A stretch of 64,000 nt of DNA from an uncultured Rikenellaceae bacterium (GCA_944415565.1 CALYBQ010000002.1:62001-126000); one strand, 5' to 3'. Counted from the first letter of the stretch, positions 10,424 through 20,434 are shown. A program made the numbers and translations. Notes: generated by a model not told the origin, from the sequence alone.

Positions 10424-12175
10424 CTAAATAAGCCCCAACTCTTTTTTCATCTGTTCGATCTTGGCATCGAGTTGAGCATTTACCTCCTCATACTTGTCTA
10501 CGCTCGCAAGAGGCTCGCGCACACCGAAATAGAATTTGATTTTCGGCTCGGTTCCCGAAGGACGCACGGAAACTATCGTGCCGTCTTCCGTGAGGAATTG
10601 CAATACATTGGATTTCTCCTTGATTGTCAATGCAGTCTTTTTCCCGGATACGACATCGAGGATCTCGCCTGACATATAGTCTTTGACGGTTACTACCGGC
10701 GAACCGCAAATCGAAGCTGGGGGAGTAGCGCGGAAATCGCTCATCATCTTTTTGATTTCGTCAGCTCCTTCCTTGCCCTTGCGTACAACCGACACTAGTC
10801 CTTCCTTATAGAAACCGTACTTAACGTACATCTCTTTAAGCAATTCGAATAGTGACATTCCCTCGCTCTTCGCCCATGCAGCAGCTTCGGCGGCCATCGT
10901 ACACGAACTTACGCCATCCTTGTCACGGACGAAATCTTCCGGCAGGTAGCCGAAGCTCTCTTCGCCACCGCCTATGTACTGCCATCCTGTTCCTTCGTGG
11001 TTGCGAATTATCTCTGCGATATATTTGAACCCTGTGAGACAGTCATAATATTTAACTCCGAAACTTTCAGCTACGCGAGGAAGCATTTCCGTCGTAACGA
11101 TTGTTTTGACGATATACTGTTTTCCGTTGATACGACCGAGGTCACTCCAGCGGCGGCAAAGATAATATGTCAGAAGCAAGCAAGTCTGATTCCCGTTCAG
11201 AAGCACATACTCCGTCTTTTCCTTGTTGGCAGGTACCGCAACTCCGAGACGGTCGCCGTCGGGATCGGTAGCCAATATTATATCGGCCTTCTCTTTTACG
11301 CCCAAATCGAACGCCATCTTCATGGTGGCACGCTCTTCCGGATTGGGAGATGCAACGGTCGGGAAGTTGCCGTCGATGATATTCTGTTCCTTGACGGTAG
11401 AGATGTTCTTGAATCCGAATTTACGCAAAGAAGCTGGAACCAATATCACACCCGTACCATGTATAGGAGTATATACGATCTTCATATCGCTATTCTTTGC
11501 CACGGCGTCGGGCGACAGCGACAACTCTTTTATGCGGTTAAGGTATATATCATCGAAATCGCCGTCGAGAACGGTAATATTCTCCTTGTTTTTACCTGTG
11601 AGTATCTGGTCTATCGCAGTGATCTTGGCTACCTCGGCAATGATATTGGTATCGTGCGGAGCGGTCACCTGCGAACCGTCTTCCCAGTATGCCTTATAAC
11701 CGTTGTACTCCTTTGGATTGTGCGAAGCAGTCACCATTACACCGCTCTGACATTCGAGCTGGCGTATCGCGAAACTCAACTCCGGAGTAGGGCGCAGAGA
11801 GTCGAACATATATACACGGAATCCGTTGGACGCGAAGATGTCTGCAACGTGCTCGGAGAAGAGTCGGCTATTGTTACGGCTGTCGTGTGCAATCGCCACC
11901 TTAATCTCCTGATCGTGAAAATTCTTTTTCAGGTAATTGGCCAAACCCTGCGTAGCCATACCGACAGTATATATGTTCATACGGTTGGTCCCGACACCCA
12001 TGATACCGCGCAAACCGCCCGTCCCAAATTCGAGATCCTTATAGAAGCTGTCCACAAGCTCCTTTTTATCGTTTTCAAGAAGGTACTTGACCTGTTTTTT
12101 TGTCGCCTCGTCATAGTTCCCTTCGAGCCATTTGTTGGCTTTCTCCACTACAAGCGCATCTAATTCAGTTGCCAT
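10424..12175 (-). CDS. Phosphoglucomutase/phosphomannomutase family (phospho-sugar mutase)
   Basis: A 583-residue alpha-D-phosphohexomutase that interconverts hexose-1- and hexose-6-phosphates. The phosphoserine loop is seen in VMVTASHNPKEYNGYK, the Mg-binding loop in ATDPDGDRLGVAVP, the sugar loop in GGGEESFGYL, and the phosphate-binding C-terminal loop in VRPSGTEPKIKFYFG. The ATG at 12173-12175 is preferred over the GTG one codon upstream. It is divergent from dnaA. Confidence 0.93.
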   Translation of the reverse strand: MATELDALVVEKANKWLEGNYDEATKKQVKYLLENDKKELVDSFYKDLEFGTGGLRGIMGVGTNRMNIYTVGMATQGLANYLKKNFHDQEIKVAIAHDSRNNSRLFSEHVADIFASNGFRVYMFDSLRPTPELSFAIRQLECQSGVMVTASHNPKEYNGYKAYWEDGSQVTAPHDTNIIAEVAKITAIDQILTGKNKENITVLDGDFDDIYLNRIKELSLSPDAVAKNSDMKIVYTPIHGTGVILVPASLRKFGFKNISTVKEQNIIDGNFPTVASPNPEERATMKMAFDLGVKEKADIILATDPDGDRLGVAVPANKEKTEYVLLNGNQTCLLLTYYLCRRWSDLGRINGKQYIVKTIVTTEMLPRVAESFGVKYYDCLTGFKYIAEIIRNHEGTGWQYIGGGEESFGYLPEDFVRDKDGVSSCTMAAEAAAWAKSEGMSLFELLKEMYVKYGFYKEGLVSVVRKGKEGADEIKKMMSDFRATPPASICGSPVVTVKDYMSGEILDVVSGKKTALTIKEKSNVLQFLTEDGTIVSVRPSGTEPKIKFYFGVREPLASVDKYEEVNAQLDAKIEQMKKELGLI

Positions 12176-12407
12176 CACTCTATAAGTTTTACTTATAATT
12201 AAAAACTGTGTTCCAAGAAAAAATCAATACGCAAAGGTAAGCAAATTTTTATCAATTCTCACAGTCAGCGCATTAAATATCGCGCCCTTCGGAAGCCCTG
12301 TAATGCTATATAAATTTAAAATCAATTAGCAAGGTGAACGCCGTTTTTTTTTAACAAATTTATGTACAATCTTTGTGTGGCAAAACAAAACCGCCTTTGA
12401 AAAGATT

Positions 12408-13820
12408 ATGGTAGTCAACAACAACACATATAGCGATATATGGCAGAATTGCTTGTCCCGCATCAAGGAACAAACATCTGAAGATGAATTTGTTAAGTGG
12501 TTCAAGCCGATTGTGCCGATCGACTTCGACGGGACCACCCTTCAACTCCGTGTGCCCAACGAAAGCTATGTCTACCATATAGAAAAGAACTACCTGCCGT
12601 TCCTCAAGCCGATCCTGTATCAGCTCTTCGGAATGAAGACGAGACTCCGTTACGTAATGCCGAAATCGGACGTTGCAACAACTGCCGTCGCAAGCAATTC
12701 CGACACGACTGCGATGAACAAATTCCTCGCTCAGTCAGATACTGCAAATATAAAAAATCCGTTCATACTTCCCGGCATCCGCAAGGCGATTATCGACCCA
12801 CAGTTGAACATGAACTACACGTTCGACAACTACGTGGAAGGGGAGTGCAACAGGCTCGCACGGTCGGCCGGTTTGGCGATAGCCGTCAACCCCGGAACGA
12901 CCCCATTCAACCCGCTATATATATACGGTGATTCGGGCCTCGGAAAGACCCATATTGCTCAGGCGATAGGTAACGAGGTGCGCCAACGTCATCCGGATCT
13001 GCAAGTGCTGTACGTGTCGATGAACAAGTTTCAGGCGCAATATACCGCCTCTATGCTCAACAAAGAGTTCAACGACTTCATTCACTTCTATCAGATGATA
13101 GACGTGCTGATAATCGACGACATTCAGGAACTCTCAGGCAAGGAAAAGACACAAAACGCATTCTTCACCATATTCAACCATCTCCAGCTGTCGGGTAAGC
13201 AACTGATAATAACATCAGACAAGCCACCAGTAGAACTGAAGGACATAGAACAGCGACTCATTACGCGTTTCAAATGGGGGCTGTCAGCACAAGTTATACA
13301 ACCCGGACACGACACGAAAGTTAAGATCATCAAGGCAAAAGCAGCGAAACTGAAAACGGAGTTATCGGAGGAGGTTATCGAATTCCTTGCAGACAACATC
13401 AGCGCAAACATCAGGGAAATCGAAGGAGCTCTGTCGTCGCTCGTGGCTAATGCAGCGTTCTTGAATAAGAAAATCACGACATCGCTGGCAAAAGAGATAC
13501 TTAAAGTATACGTTAAGTTCACACAACGTGAAATCACTATAGACCACATAGTTAAAGTGGTATGCGAACACCTGAATCTCGATTCAGAACAGTTCAACTC
13601 ACCTAAACGTACACGAGAAATAGCCCAGGCCCGTCAAATCGCGATGTTCCTAAGTAAGAAGCACACGAAAGCACCGCTTACGGCAATCGGAGCAGCAATC
13701 GGAGGCAAAAACCATGCAACCGTTCTCCATGCGTGTAAAGCCATATCGAACCTGATAGAGACCGACAAGAACTTCAAACGTCAGATAGAGGAAATCGAAC
13801 GCAGGGTGATGACAAAATAA
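12408..13820 (+). CDS. dnaA: Chromosomal replication initiator protein DnaA
   Basis: AAA+ initiator that binds DnaA boxes and opens oriC. The 470-residue chain has domain I (SDIWQNCLSRIKEQTSEDEF), Walker A GDSGLGKTHIAQAIG, Walker B LIIDDIQEL, sensor/arginine region DIEQRLITRFKWG, and domain IV with the DNA-binding signature GAAIGGKNHATVLHACKAI. The open frame extends to 12375, but the ATG at 12408 matches the family. No DnaA-box cluster is visible in the upstream gap, so oriC is probably elsewhere, as is common in Bacteroidetes. Confidence 0.96.
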   Translation: MVVNNNTYSDIWQNCLSRIKEQTSEDEFVKWFKPIVPIDFDGTTLQLRVPNESYVYHIEKNYLPFLKPILYQLFGMKTRLRYVMPKSDVATTAVASNSDTTAMNKFLAQSDTANIKNPFILPGIRKAIIDPQLNMNYTFDNYVEGECNRLARSAGLAIAVNPGTTPFNPLYIYGDSGLGKTHIAQAIGNEVRQRHPDLQVLYVSMNKFQAQYTASMLNKEFNDFIHFYQMIDVLIIDDIQELSGKEKTQNAFFTIFNHLQLSGKQLIITSDKPPVELKDIEQRLITRFKWGLSAQVIQPGHDTKVKIIKAKAAKLKTELSEEVIEFLADNISANIREIEGALSSLVANAAFLNKKITTSLAKEILKVYVKFTQREITIDHIVKVVCEHLNLDSEQFNSPKRTREIAQARQIAMFLSKKHTKAPLTAIGAAIGGKNHATVLHACKAISNLIETDKNFKRQIEEIERRVMTK

Positions 13821-13907
13821 GGTATTGGCCAACGTGGCGAGCGCAAATAGCGATAAAGGCACAACATCGGATAGTAGCCACACAGAAATATATAATGCAA
13901 GATTTAG

Positions 13908-13946
13908 AAAAGTTTTTTCGTTTATTGAAAACGGAAAAACTTTTTT
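13908..13946 (+). terminator. Intrinsic terminator of dnaA
   Basis: A 16-bp A/T-rich inverted repeat with one wobble pair (loop attga) is followed by T6, about 90 bases after the dnaA stop. Confidence 0.7.
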
Positions 13947-13965
13947 ATTTTACCGTATAAATCCA

Positions 13966-13973
13966 TATCTTTA
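13966..13973 (+). promoter_or_regulatory. -7 promoter box for bcp
   Basis: TATCTTTA, one mismatch from TAnnTTTG, 24 bases upstream of the bcp ATG and downstream of the dnaA terminator. Confidence 0.45.
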
Positions 13974-13996
13974 CGAATATTGTCAATATGTAGACC

Positions 13997-14461
13997 ATGG
14001 AAAAATTGAAACCCGGAGACATAGCACCAGCATTCACAGCTAAAGATCAGGATGGCAACGAAATAACACTGTCCGGACTGAAAGGCAAACGCATAATCCT
14101 ATACTTTTACCCCAAAGACAACACCTCTGGCTGTACGGCCGAGGCATGCAGTTTGCGCGACGGTAAAAGCGAACTGGAGAAAATGGGCTTCAAAATCATC
14201 GGGGTAAGCCCCGACAGCGAAAAATCGCATCAGAAATTCATAGAGAAACAAAACCTTAACTTCACACTGCTCTCCGATCCCGACCATGCAGTAGCATTGG
14301 CTTACGGAGTATGGGGACCGAAGAAATTCATGGGACGCGAATACGAAGGCATACTGAGAACAACATTCATAATAGACACAGACGGCAAAATCGAGAAAAT
14401 ATTCGACAAGGTCGATACCAAACGTCATTTCGAACAAATAGCAGATTCATACAAACAATAA
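13997..14461 (+). CDS. bcp: Thioredoxin-dependent thiol peroxidase (BCP/PrxQ)
   Basis: Peroxiredoxin that reduces hydroperoxides. At 154 residues it has PxxxC-type motif [14 protein letters not shown], giving peroxidatic Cys (about C46) and a resolving Cys five residues later (about C51), the PrxQ arrangement. It starts after a terminator and promoter, and recA follows 16 bases downstream, so the two may share a transcript linking oxidative stress and DNA repair (inference). Confidence 0.95.
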   Translation: MEKLKPGDIAPAFTAKDQDGNEITLSGLKGKRIILYFYPKDNTSGCTAEACSLRDGKSELEKMGFKIIGVSPDSEKSHQKFIEKQNLNFTLLSDPDHAVALAYGVWGPKKFMGREYEGILRTTFIIDTDGKIEKIFDKVDTKRHFEQIADSYKQ

Positions 14462-14477
14462 AAAACACACCAGAAAA

Positions 14478-15500
14478 ATGGCAGAAAAACAACAGATAAA
14501 CCCGGATAAGCTGAAAGTCCTTAACGCTGTAATGGACAAGATCGAAAAGGATTTCGGCAAGGGATCGATCATGCGTATGAGCAGCGCCAACATCGAAAAC
14601 GTGGCAGTCATCCCGACCGGGTCGATCACTTTAGATATAGCACTCGGAGTAGGTGGTTACCCCAAAGGCCGCGTAATAGAGATATACGGTCCGGAATCGT
14701 CGGGTAAGACCACACTGGCGTTGCACGCCATAGCCGAAGCACAAAAAACGGGCGGCATCGCAGCATTCATAGATGCGGAACACGCGTTCGACAGTTTTTA
14801 TGCACAGAAGCTCGGCGTCGATGTAGACAACCTGCTCATTTCACAGCCCGACAATGGCGAGCAAGCATTGGAAATTGCCGACAACCTTATACGTTCGAGC
14901 GCAATAGACATAGTAGTCATCGACTCAGTTGCGGCACTTACGCCTAAGGCTGAAATCGAAGGCGAAATGGGCGAGTCGAAAATGGGCTTACAGGCGAGAC
15001 TTATGTCTCAGGCACTTAGAAAGCTTACATCAAGTATCAGTAAAACCAAGACGGTTTGTATTTTCATCAACCAGTTACGTGATAAGATAGGTGTGGTATA
15101 CGGAAATCCGGAAACTACGACAGGTGGTAACGCATTGAAATTCTATGCGAGCGTCAGGATCGACATCCGCAAAGCATCGAGCATCAAGGACGGCGACACA
15201 CAACTCGGCGCTCGCGCAAAGGTCAAGGTCGTTAAAAACAAGGTAGCACCTCCGTTCCGCAAGGCCGAGTTCGACATCATGTTCGGCGAAGGCATCTCGC
15301 GCATCGGCGAAATAATAGACCTCGGAGTTGAGTTCAACATAATCAAGAAAAGCGGTTCGTGGTTCTCTTACGGTGAAACGAAGCTGGGGCAGGGTCGCGA
15401 TGCGGTCAAAGAGCTCCTGACGGACAACATAGAATTGGCCGAAGAGATCGAAACCAAAGTGCGCGAGGCCATGAAGCAGGCCGCCGCCGACAATAAATAA
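14478..15500 (+). CDS. recA: Recombinase RecA
   Basis: DNA strand-exchange ATPase and SOS co-protease. The 340-residue chain has Walker [11 protein letters not shown], the MAW-type region, the L2-loop surroundings [14 protein letters not shown], and a typical acidic/Ala-rich C-terminus. Normal length and intact. No LexA-like operator was recognised upstream. Confidence 0.98.
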   Translation: MAEKQQINPDKLKVLNAVMDKIEKDFGKGSIMRMSSANIENVAVIPTGSITLDIALGVGGYPKGRVIEIYGPESSGKTTLALHAIAEAQKTGGIAAFIDAEHAFDSFYAQKLGVDVDNLLISQPDNGEQALEIADNLIRSSAIDIVVIDSVAALTPKAEIEGEMGESKMGLQARLMSQALRKLTSSISKTKTVCIFINQLRDKIGVVYGNPETTTGGNALKFYASVRIDIRKASSIKDGDTQLGARAKVKVVKNKVAPPFRKAEFDIMFGEGISRIGEIIDLGVEFNIIKKSGSWFSYGETKLGQGRDAVKELLTDNIELAEEIETKVREAMKQAAADNK

Positions 15501-15541
15501 CCAGACACAGACAGGCCGGGCCCTAAAAAGCTTACTACGAT

Positions 15542-17770
15542 ATGGAATATACGGAAAAGGACGAGCTACTGATAGACAACCGATGGCAGGACCTTTTACG
15601 CAGTTGTGAAAAGATAGCCACAGAAGAACGCGACTGGGACGTCATCAAGAAAGCTTTTTTTCTGGCGAAGGAGGCACACAAAGGGGTGCGCCGTCGCTCG
15701 GGAGAACCGTATATAATCCACCCGATAGCTGTAGCTAAAATCGTTGTAGACGAGATAGGGCTCGGAGTGAAGTCCGTCGTGGCAGCGTTGTTACACGACG
15801 TAGTGGAGGACACGACATACACCGTCGAAGAGATCGAAAGCATATTCGGGGCCAAGATCGCCTCAATGGTGGACGGCTTGACGAAAATGGCCGGCGTATT
15901 CAACTCGAACGTATCGGAGCAGGCCGAGAATTTCCGCAAAGTACTGCTGACGCTATCAGACGACGTGCGAGTAATCCTAATCAAGATAGCCGACCGCCTT
16001 CACAACATGCGAACACTCGGCGCAATGCCGCCGAACAAACAGATCAAGATAACGAGCGAGACAATATACCTGTTCGCTCCATTGGCATACCGACTTGGTC
16101 TCTACGGCATTAAGACCGAGTTGGAAGATCTTAGCTTGAAGTACAGATTTCCGCAGGATTATGCCGAAATAGAACGAAAAATCCACGAAACTGAACTCAA
16201 GCGCAGTCAGCTCATAGAGACTTTCAACGCTCCGATAATCGAAAAGCTACGCTCCAGCGGCATTGACTTCGAAATTTCCGGACGTGTAAAAAGCATTTAC
16301 TCGATATGGCTCAAGATGCAGGCAAAACAGATACCCTTCGAAGAGGTATACGATCTGTTCGCCATCCGTATCATATTCAAGCCGACCGCGATAATTCCGG
16401 AAAAGTCGCAATGCTGGCACATATATTCCTTGATTACAGACATATATCAGCCCAAACCGGATAGGATACGCGACTGGGTAACCATCCCAAAAGCAAACGG
16501 ATACGAAGCCCTACACATGACCGTTATGGGGCCGGGCGGTATGTGGGTAGAGGTTCAGATACGATCGGAGCGCATGGAAGAAATTGCCGAACGGGGGTTT
16601 GCAGCCCATTGGAAATACAAGCACGCCTCTCTCTCCAGTTCCGGTGAGGACGATTTCGACAGGTGGCTAAAGAAAGTCCGGGAAGCATTGAACAGCCCGA
16701 CTGAAAACGCGGTAGACTTCCTCGACAACTTCAAGATGACACTCTACACGACCGAGGTAGTCGTCTTCACTCCGCGTGGAGAATCGCGCAAACTGCCCAA
16801 AGGTGCGACCGCACTTGACTTTGCCTATGACATACACACGAAATTAGGACATAAAGCAATAGGAGCCAAAATAAACCACAAGATCGAATCAATATTCACT
16901 CCGTTGATGAACGGCGATCAGGTGGAGATCATAAGTTCGGAAAACAACACCCCAAAGAGGGAATGGCTGGCTCACGTCACCACGGCCAAAGCCCGGCAGG
17001 CTATCCGTAATTATCTGAAACGCGATACAGACAACAACATCGAGAAAGGCATCGAAATATTCGACGAAAAGATGCGCGAATTCGGAATCACACCGAGCGC
17101 ACGAGTATTCCGAAAGGTGCTGCCGGCTTACGCCTGTAAAACCAAAGACGAATTTTACAGCAAGTTGGGGGCCGAGCTCATAAACCTCGACGGCATAGAA
17201 AAAATATTACGCCAAAATTCAGCAAACAAAATACTGAAGTTTTGGACGATACAATTATCCAATCCGTTCAAAAGCAGGGCGGGGGAGAATAAAAAACGTA
17301 ACTCAGGCTCCAAGCCCCCAATCTCTGTAGATTCGGATGAACCCGAATTTACGATAGCCGAGTGTTGTAATCCAATTCCAGGAGACTCAGTAGTAGGGTA
17401 TCAAAATCCAGATACAGGTAAAATAGACGTGCACAAAACATCTTGTGACGAGCTGACAAGGCTCGCAGCACAGCACGGCGACAAAATTACATCTGTAAAG
17501 TGGTCGAGCCAAAAGGCAATGTCTTATCTTACAGTACTGGAATTCAGAGGAATAGACCGCATAGGCGTCCTCATGGAATTGGCACAGTTAATAACAGGAG
17601 AACTCAATATAAATATACGCGAATTACATATACAAAGCCACGACGGTATTTTCGAGGGGACAATCAGCGTTTATGTCAAAGGAATGGATGATGTAAACGA
17701 GATTATCAAGAAAGTAGGCCAGATTAAAGGAATAGAAAAGGTGATGCGTATTAACAACATTAAAGACTGA
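15542..17770 (+). CDS. rsh: RelA/SpoT homologue, (p)ppGpp synthetase/hydrolase
   Basis: A long RSH controlling the stringent response. Domains in order: HD hydrolase (about 30-190; IIHPIAVAK, LLHDVVEDT and IADRLHNMRTLG all intact), synthetase (about 230-350; SIYSIWLKMQ, YEALHMTVMGPGG, EVQIRSERMEEIAERG, AAHWKYK), TGS (about 395-455; VVFTPRGESRKLPKGA), a middle linker, and a C-terminal ACT domain (about 670-740). Both catalytic centres look intact, so it is probably bifunctional. A small anchored gene follows after 5 bases. Confidence 0.95.
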   Translation: MEYTEKDELLIDNRWQDLLRSCEKIATEERDWDVIKKAFFLAKEAHKGVRRRSGEPYIIHPIAVAKIVVDEIGLGVKSVVAALLHDVVEDTTYTVEEIESIFGAKIASMVDGLTKMAGVFNSNVSEQAENFRKVLLTLSDDVRVILIKIADRLHNMRTLGAMPPNKQIKITSETIYLFAPLAYRLGLYGIKTELEDLSLKYRFPQDYAEIERKIHETELKRSQLIETFNAPIIEKLRSSGIDFEISGRVKSIYSIWLKMQAKQIPFEEVYDLFAIRIIFKPTAIIPEKSQCWHIYSLITDIYQPKPDRIRDWVTIPKANGYEALHMTVMGPGGMWVEVQIRSERMEEIAERGFAAHWKYKHASLSSSGEDDFDRWLKKVREALNSPTENAVDFLDNFKMTLYTTEVVVFTPRGESRKLPKGATALDFAYDIHTKLGHKAIGAKINHKIESIFTPLMNGDQVEIISSENNTPKREWLAHVTTAKARQAIRNYLKRDTDNNIEKGIEIFDEKMREFGITPSARVFRKVLPAYACKTKDEFYSKLGAELINLDGIEKILRQNSANKILKFWTIQLSNPFKSRAGENKKRNSGSKPPISVDSDEPEFTIAECCNPIPGDSVVGYQNPDTGKIDVHKTSCDELTRLAAQHGDKITSVKWSSQKAMSYLTVLEFRGIDRIGVLMELAQLITGELNINIRELHIQSHDGIFEGTISVYVKGMDDVNEIIKKVGQIKGIEKVMRINNIKD

Positions 17771-17775
17771 TAATT

Positions 17776-18222
17776 ATGAGTGAATATATTATCTTAATAA
17801 TAGCACTGGTCGCCAGCATTATATCCTCGTCCCTAAGAGCTCAAAAGAAAAAGGCTCTTAAGAGTAGTACGCCTAAACCAAATATTCCTACCGATCCGGA
17901 AGGAGATGTTTGGCAAGAAATATTCCATGAAGTTAAAGGTATACTTCAAGATAGCACAAACGAGCAAGAGCCCGCAAAACCATCGCAAACATACACTACG
18001 ACAACAGATAGTGACAGTGAATTAGCTACTGCCGAGAGCGTTATCCGTCAAAGGCAACATGATACTTACCACAAAAGACATACAACAGAAAGTAGAATAC
18101 CGCAAGACAAAGATGATATAACACGAGATGTTACTCTGAATAATGAAAAACACGATACAGAAAAAGAGTTTAACCTCAGAGATGCTGTTATTTACTCAGA
18201 AATACTTAAACCTAAATTTTAA
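17776..18222 (+). CDS. Conserved Bacteroidales membrane-anchored protein of unknown function
   Basis: 148 residues: one N-terminal hydrophobic segment (about 4-20), a Lys-rich stretch, a long Ser/Thr/Glu-rich low-complexity middle, and a C-terminal motif FNLRDAVIYSEILKPKF. That C-terminal motif recurs in small hypothetical proteins of the phylum. Topology is likely N-terminal anchor with a soluble disordered tail. It lies 5 bases after rsh and 7 bases before the HIT gene, so it is part of that operon. Function unknown. Confidence 0.8.
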   Translation: MSEYIILIIALVASIISSSLRAQKKKALKSSTPKPNIPTDPEGDVWQEIFHEVKGILQDSTNEQEPAKPSQTYTTTTDSDSELATAESVIRQRQHDTYHKRHTTESRIPQDKDDITRDVTLNNEKHDTEKEFNLRDAVIYSEILKPKF

Positions 18223-18229
18223 CAACTAT

Positions 18230-18610
18230 ATGGAAAGTATATTCTCACGTATTGCCAAAGGCGAAATCCCAAGCTACAAAGTGGCAGAGAACGATAAATT
18301 CTATGCTTTTTTGGACATCAACCCAATACAAATGGGACATACGCTCGTGATTCCACGCGAACAGACAGACTATATATTCGATTTGGACGATCAGACGTTA
18401 TCTGAAATGATAGTTTTTGCCAAACAGGTAGCAAAACAAATCCAAACCAAGCTCCAATGCAATAGAGTAGCAGTAGCCGTAATAGGGTTAGAGGTTCCTC
18501 ATGCTCACATCCACCTCATTCCGATAAATAAAGAATCTGATTTGGACTTCAAAAAGAAATTAGCTCCAACACAAGACGAACTGACACAAATCGCAAACCG
18601 CCTTCAATAA
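18230..18610 (+). CDS. HIT family nucleotide-binding hydrolase
   Basis: A 126-residue HIT-superfamily protein (HINT/Fhit-like), which usually hydrolyses AMP-linked substrates. The N-terminus SIFSRIAKGEIPSYKVAEN is typical, and the histidine triad is seen as PHAHIHLIP near residues 88-96. The frame is open upstream to 18143 inside the previous gene; the ATG at 18230 matches the family. A strong terminator follows. Confidence 0.93.
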   Translation: MESIFSRIAKGEIPSYKVAENDKFYAFLDINPIQMGHTLVIPREQTDYIFDLDDQTLSEMIVFAKQVAKQIQTKLQCNRVAVAVIGLEVPHAHIHLIPINKESDLDFKKKLAPTQDELTQIANRLQ

Positions 18611-18623
18611 ATTATTTTTGTTT

Positions 18624-18657
18624 TACACCCTTACTCATTGGGTAAGGGTGTATTTTT
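18624..18657 (+). terminator. Intrinsic terminator after the rsh-HIT operon
   Basis: An 11-bp perfect stem (18624-18634 with 18642-18652), loop tcattgg, followed by a T-run. Confidence 0.88.
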
Positions 18658-18669
18658 CGCCTTAATTTA

Positions 18670-18683
18670 TTTACATTTGTAAA
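18670..18683 (+). promoter_or_regulatory. Palindrome TTTACA-TT-TGTAAA overlapping a promoter box
   Basis: A perfect 6-bp inverted repeat with a 2-base spacer. The embedded TACATTTG (18672-18679) fits the -7 consensus. An operator overlapping a promoter, upstream of a helix-turn-helix regulator, is a common autoregulation layout; the 268-base distance to that gene weakens the case. Confidence 0.4.
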
Positions 18684-18950
18684 CACAAGCAAAAGGGGAA
18701 AGATAATGACCCGAAAGAAGGTTCTATTATTGAATATATGACACATAACAACATCGCAACCAGCAATATAAGTGCACATAAATAAAGGAAGGTTTAATGC
18801 CGCGCGCTCTTATCAAAGAGGTATAAAAAAGAAAAGTTAATAAAACAATTGTTGCCAAATAAAACAAACAACGCTACACACATCATTAACAGATAATTAA
18901 CCCAAAGCACATAAATGTATTATTGATATATATGATTAGCACACGCTACT

Positions 18951-19352
18951 ATGATAAAAAACAGATTAACTGAATTCTTAACTATAGAGAATATCTCTGC
19001 TACTAAACTGGCAGAGGAGATAAACGTACAAGCCTCCTCAATCTCGCATATTCTATCAGAAAGAAATAAGCCGAGTTATGATTTCCTCGTAAAGCTGTTT
19101 TCGGCATATCCCCGCCTTAATCCAAAATGGCTAATGATGGGTACTGGACAAATGTATCTGGACGACATTAATACGCATGAGACACCAAGAAAACTCCGGA
19201 AGATTGAGACTCCAGAAAAGCAAGAAACAGAGCAATTCTTAAATCTGTTTACAGAAAATGGAAAGATACCGACGATCAACAATGACCGAGAAATAGAAAA
19301 AATAGTATTATTCTTTTCAGACAAAACTTTTGAGACTTACACGAAAAAATAA
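18951..19352 (+). CDS. XRE-family helix-turn-helix regulator
   Basis: 133 residues. An N-terminal HTH (about 5-60: ISATKLAEEINVQASSISHI) is followed by the segment NPKWLMMGTGQMY typical of Bacteroidetes XRE regulators, then a hydrophilic C-terminal tail without a recognised domain. It lies 39 bases left of the first dif-like site, so it is outside the prophage as delimited. The prophage genes run towards it on the opposite strand. Target genes unknown. Confidence 0.88.
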   Translation: MIKNRLTEFLTIENISATKLAEEINVQASSISHILSERNKPSYDFLVKLFSAYPRLNPKWLMMGTGQMYLDDINTHETPRKLRKIETPEKQETEQFLNLFTENGKIPTINNDREIEKIVLFFSDKTFETYTKK

Positions 19353-19391
19353 AATCTATTGTTTAAAATTTAATAAAAACCCCCTCATTCC

Positions 19392-19421
19392 AACCAGACA
19401 TAATTTCAGATTATGATAAAT
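19392..19421. other. Left dif-like attachment site of the microvirus prophage
   Basis: Begins with AACCAGACATAATTT, identical to the right site, followed by CAGATTATGATAAAT. The pattern ACATAA-spacer-TTATG resembles bacterial dif (XerC arm, centre, XerD arm; E. coli GCATAA-TGTATA-TTATG), but the spacer here is 7 bases instead of 6. The XerC-like arm side is host flank and the XerD-like side is prophage. Confidence 0.75.
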
Positions 19422-19444
19422 TTTAACAAATTTGATTACAAATG

Positions 19445-20434
19445 TTAAAAATCAAACTCGCCCGAAGATACAAAAGGCATACGAGGAATAACCTTTTTAC
19501 GTTTGGAAAGGCCTAAACGCTCGGTATAACGCAGATATTCCTTAACAACCTGACGATATAAAAACTCATCTTCATACAACTGGCCACGGAAATAAAGTGG
19601 AGGCGGGTCATCCCACATAGCACGCTTACGGCGTTCACGCTCTTCATCGGTAAAAATCTTCAAACGATAATAACGAGGCATACCAATTTTATGGCCAGAG
19701 GAGGTAACACAATACCACTCGTAACGGTCAAATCCAGTAGAGTGATGAATAGCAATAGTACGGTCATTAACGTAACACTTGCCAAGTCCAGGGGAAACAA
19801 GCAAACGAGATTCCCATTCGGGATGCTTAGGGTCATACTTCATGATATACTTCAAAATATAACCAATAGTAACATCGGAACAAGGTTCAATAGTTATAAA
19901 GCCATATTTCCAAAGCTCTGCCAAAACAGGAGACTCAAATATCTTATATAACTGGCCATTCTTTTTACTCTTACGGTTCTTTCCTGTATACCTTACTTCG
20001 GGCTTCAAACCAAATACAACACCATGCAAGTGAATACGGTCAGACTCGCCGCCAAGCTCAGAAACAAACAAATGAGGGAGAGACACCTTGAATCTTTTTC
20101 GGTATCTTTCCAAAAACATCCGAACAGCCTTGATAACAACAAGATTATCATCAAAAACTGAATGCCAATCAAGACATAAACCACGCAATTTAAAAAGAGA
20201 TTCATCATTGAAAGTGAAAGTTACAAACCAAAACTTATTCTTATTATACTTATACTCCTGGAGCAAACGAAAACGCCAATCGGAGGCACGTCTACGACGG
20301 CACTCTATACACTTGCCACAGGGAACAATCAATCCGTAATCACGAATATCATCAGCCAATTCAGGAAAACCTCCGTTCTTCTTATTCGGAAGGTACTTCG
20401 GATTCGGAATCCGTAGGGGATTTATGCAAGCCAT
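19445..20434 (-). CDS. Microvirus replication initiator VP4 (rolling-circle nickase)
   Basis: 329 residues. VP4 nicks the double-stranded replicative form and starts rolling-circle replication, joining covalently to DNA through Tyr. Visible motifs: a Cys cluster CGKCIEC (about 39-45), a metal-binding HLH within RIHLHGVVFG (about 135-137), and the catalytic segment YILKYIMKY (about 192-200), matching the YxxKYxxK motif of microvirus Rep proteins. It is the last gene of the phage operon; its first 53 bases overlap the 89-residue ORF, and its stop lies about 25 bases inside the left att site. Confidence 0.93.
   Translation of the reverse strand: MACINPLRIPNPKYLPNKKNGGFPELADDIRDYGLIVPCGKCIECRRRRASDWRFRLLQEYKYNKNKFWFVTFTFNDESLFKLRGLCLDWHSVFDDNLVVIKAVRMFLERYRKRFKVSLPHLFVSELGGESDRIHLHGVVFGLKPEVRYTGKNRKSKKNGQLYKIFESPVLAELWKYGFITIEPCSDVTIGYILKYIMKYDPKHPEWESRLLVSPGLGKCYVNDRTIAIHHSTGFDRYEWYCVTSSGHKIGMPRYYRLKIFTDEERERRKRAMWDDPPPLYFRGQLYEDEFLYRQVVKEYLRYTERLGLSKRKKVIPRMPFVSSGEFDF

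Larger units (their letters stand above)
18611..18950. other. 340-base gap: terminator, palindrome, AT-rich leader
   Basis: Holds the HIT-operon terminator (18624-18657), a TTTACA-TT-TGTAAA palindrome overlapping a -7-like box, then about 270 AT-rich bases before the XRE gene. The longest short reading frame seen after the palindrome is 11 codons from 18707. I see no RNA gene or recognisable coding sequence in the rest. Confidence 0.6.

Noticed and set aside
12176..12407. Possible oriC in the gap upstream of dnaA
   Set aside because: No cluster of DnaA boxes or AT-rich 13-mers is visible there. Single TTATCCACA matches near 27690 and 60810 lie inside coding sequence and are isolated.
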